Positions 62,537-64,000 of a stretch of 64,000 nt of DNA are shown here, in pieces. The translations under genes were made by a program, and so were the position numbers. Below the pieces are notes generated by a model. That model did not search any database and was not told where the DNA came from. It saw only the letters and a program-made list of their open reading frames with translations. The stretch is taken from assembly GCA_947501265.1 (NCBI GenBank), contig CANMVY010000001.1, forward strand, positions 186,001 to 250,000, read 5' to 3'. The number at the start of each line of letters is the position of its first letter. Positions within the stretch are counted from its first letter, which is position 1. This DNA is from Bacteroidota bacterium. GTDB lineage: Bacteria > Bacteroidota > Bacteroidia > UBA7662 > CANHCV01.

Positions 62537-64000
62537 ATGTTTGATTTACCCACTTCTCGCCCCAAAATTATCAAAGTCATTGGTGTTGGTGGCGGTGGAA
62601 GTAATGCTGTTTCGGCCATGTTTCAACAAGGAATCAAAGATGTTGACTTTTTGGTTTGCAATACCGATGCTCAACACTTGGACGCTTGCCCGATACCTCA
62701 GAAGTTAATTCTGGGCCCAAGTTTAACCGAGGGAATGGGCGCAGGTTCCATCCCCGCGGTTGGAGAACAAGCGGCTTTGGAAACGTTGAACGACATCAAT
62801 TCGATGATTGGCACGGAAACCAAAATGGTTTTCATTGCAGCCGGAATGGGCGGAGGTACCGGAACAGGTGCTGCTCCGATCATTGCCGAAGAATGCCAAA
62901 AAGCTGGAATTCTCACCGTAGGAATTGTAACCATGCCCTTCAAATTTGAAGGACCACGTCGAAGAAAACAAGCAGAAGAAGGTTTAAAGTCTTTGGCCAA
63001 ACATTTGGATTGTTTGATCGTGGTTTCCAACGACCGTGTGATGGAAATTTATGGAGAGTTGTCCTACTCCAACGCTTTTGCCAACGCTGATTTGGTTTTA
63101 ACCAATGCAGCAAAATCCATTGCAGAAATCATTACCGTTCGAGGAATCATCAACGTGGATTTCAAAGATGTTGAAACGGTGATGCGCAACAGTGGAAAGG
63201 CTGTCATGGGAACCGGTTCGGCAGAAGGAAACGATCGCGCTATTCGTGCTACCGAAGCTGCATTGCGTTCTCCTTTGTTGAACGACACCGATATTTCCGA
63301 CGCTCGTTACGTATTGTTGAACATTACATCCGGTGGAAAAGAAATCACCATGAATGAAATCAGCGAAGTTACCGATTACATTCAAGATTATGCTGGAAAC
63401 AATGCAGATTTGATTTGGGGAACCTGCGTAGATCCAAACATGGGCGATAAAGTACAAATCACTGTCATTGCTACCGGCTTTAGCGGAGAAAAAGGAAATA
63501 TGTTGGCCGATCACATCAACGAACCCGTAAAAAAGGAAGTGATTGATTTGAATGGAGGTCGTGTGCAACAAGTAACGGTGAATCCGGTTGTTGCAACAGT
63601 ATTCGAAGCTCCCAAAACCATTCAACCGGAATCCTTTTCTTCTCCTGAAAACAAAGTTGTGGTTCCTCTTGAAAAACAAGAACCAATTTCTGTTCAGGAA
63701 AATGAAAATACCATCGTTTTTGAATTTTCACCCTCAGTTTCAGCACCTGAACCCATCACTCCAGAACAATTCTTTCATCCAGAAGCTGCCTCAGTAGATT
63801 TACCTCAAGCTGAATCATCCCCAATCTTGGCTTCCGAAATGGGAGGTATTAATCATTCCGAAGAATTTCAAGAAGAAGATCATGGCTGGAAAGTTTACGA
63901 AAAACAAGCATCAGATACCATTAGTGTGATGGGCACCCGTTCCGTACATCCCGGAAACGACGCAACATCTTCCCCAAATCAACACCGGGCCGATACCCTA
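62537..64000 (+). CDS. ftsZ: Cell division GTPase FtsZ (3' end cut off by the window)
   Basis: 488 codons are visible; the gene runs past 64000 in frame without a stop. The tubulin-like GTPase is complete: N-terminal VIGVGGGGSNAV, signature GMGGGTGTGAAPI, T7-type loop and central helix are recognisable. After about residue 320 the sequence becomes a Pro/Glu/Ser-rich variable linker (EAPKTIQPESFSSPENK, then acidic stretches); the FtsA-binding C-terminal peptide lies beyond the window. It polymerises to form the Z ring. Start ATG 62537 is preceded directly by TAACTTTA. Confidence 0.96.
   Translation, partial: MFDLPTSRPKIIKVIGVGGGGSNAVSAMFQQGIKDVDFLVCNTDAQHLDACPIPQKLILGPSLTEGMGAGSIPAVGEQAALETLNDINSMIGTETKMVFIAAGMGGGTGTGAAPIIAEECQKAGILTVGIVTMPFKFEGPRRRKQAEEGLKSLAKHLDCLIVVSNDRVMEIYGELSYSNAFANADLVLTNAAKSIAEIITVRGIINVDFKDVETVMRNSGKAVMGTGSAEGNDRAIRATEAALRSPLLNDTDISDARYVLLNITSGGKEITMNEISEVTDYIQDYAGNNADLIWGTCVDPNMGDKVQITVIATGFSGEKGNMLADHINEPVKKEVIDLNGGRVQQVTVNPVVATVFEAPKTIQPESFSSPENKVVVPLEKQEPISVQENENTIVFEFSPSVSAPEPITPEQFFHPEAASVDLPQAESSPILASEMGGINHSEEFQEEDHGWKVYEKQASDTISVMGTRSVHPGNDATSSPNQHRADTL

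Overview
The window is a chromosomal segment of a Bacteroidota bacterium, most likely of the order Flavobacteriales. The signs are: secreted proteins with type IX secretion C-terminal sorting domains; promoter elements of the Bacteroidota form TAnnTTTG in place of a sigma70 -10 box; very few Shine-Dalgarno sequences; a bacillithiol gene (bshA); short MenE; and a division/cell-wall cluster that lacks murF and ddl. MurE carries the DNPR motif of meso-diaminopimelate ligases. I see no tRNA, rRNA, CRISPR array, insertion sequence or prophage. Gene density is very high, with many 1-23 base overlaps.

Layout. 1-3300 (minus): menE, thiamine pyrophosphokinase, a lipid-linked sugar flippase and the start of a putative methyltransferase. 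3380-8600 (plus): pheT, a short coiled-coil protein, zapA, rny (RNase Y), superoxide dismutase. 8650-13280 (plus): an ArsR-type regulator; a PHP-type phosphatase, a membrane protein and gcvH; then a PadR regulator with its PspC-domain partner behind a palindromic promoter. 13260-17310 (minus): a three-domain response regulator/adenylate cyclase/HD protein coupled to a YitT-type membrane protein and an FAD-dependent dehydrogenase. 17360-25950 (mixed): bifunctional-nuclease family protein, nucleoside transporter, LD-carboxypeptidase, YchF, a metallo-beta-lactamase-like protein without metal ligands, TerC, lipid A acyltransferase, a type IX cargo protein, bshA. 25950-28250 (minus): two small unknown genes, one of them a 56-residue Cys-rich protein, then a DnaQ-like exonuclease and malate dehydrogenase. 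28320-34380 (plus): secreted metalloprotease, mutL, two adjacent rhomboids and a membrane-anchored endonuclease/phosphatase-fold protein. 34375-39080: histidine phosphatase, rluD, a GAF histidine kinase in a looser AT-rich segment, tilS. 39110-43840: a 1566-residue subtilisin-like type IX cargo. 43885-48260 (minus): ndk, ruvX, def, DUF983, and a fucosidase/metalloprotease pair. 48500-64000 (plus): the dcw cluster mraZ, rsmH, ftsL, ftsI, murE, mraY, murD, ftsW, murG, murC, ftsQ, ftsA, ftsZ, with ftsZ running off the end.

How it works together. The right quarter makes the lipid-linked peptidoglycan precursor (MurC, D, E, MraY, MurG) and the divisome that uses it (FtsL, Q, A, Z, W, I); zapA elsewhere supplies a Z-ring partner. 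Secreted proteases and the fucosidase suggest a heterotroph degrading proteins and fucosylated glycans. The most unusual points are: a recurrent promoter geometry that puts the -7 element 3-6 bases before the start codon of about eleven genes, implying leaderless mRNAs; a 10-bp periodic array upstream of mraZ that fits MraZ boxes; a nested hairpin leader between ftsA and ftsZ; a very lysine-rich FtsQ tail; and the REC-cyclase-HD fusion.
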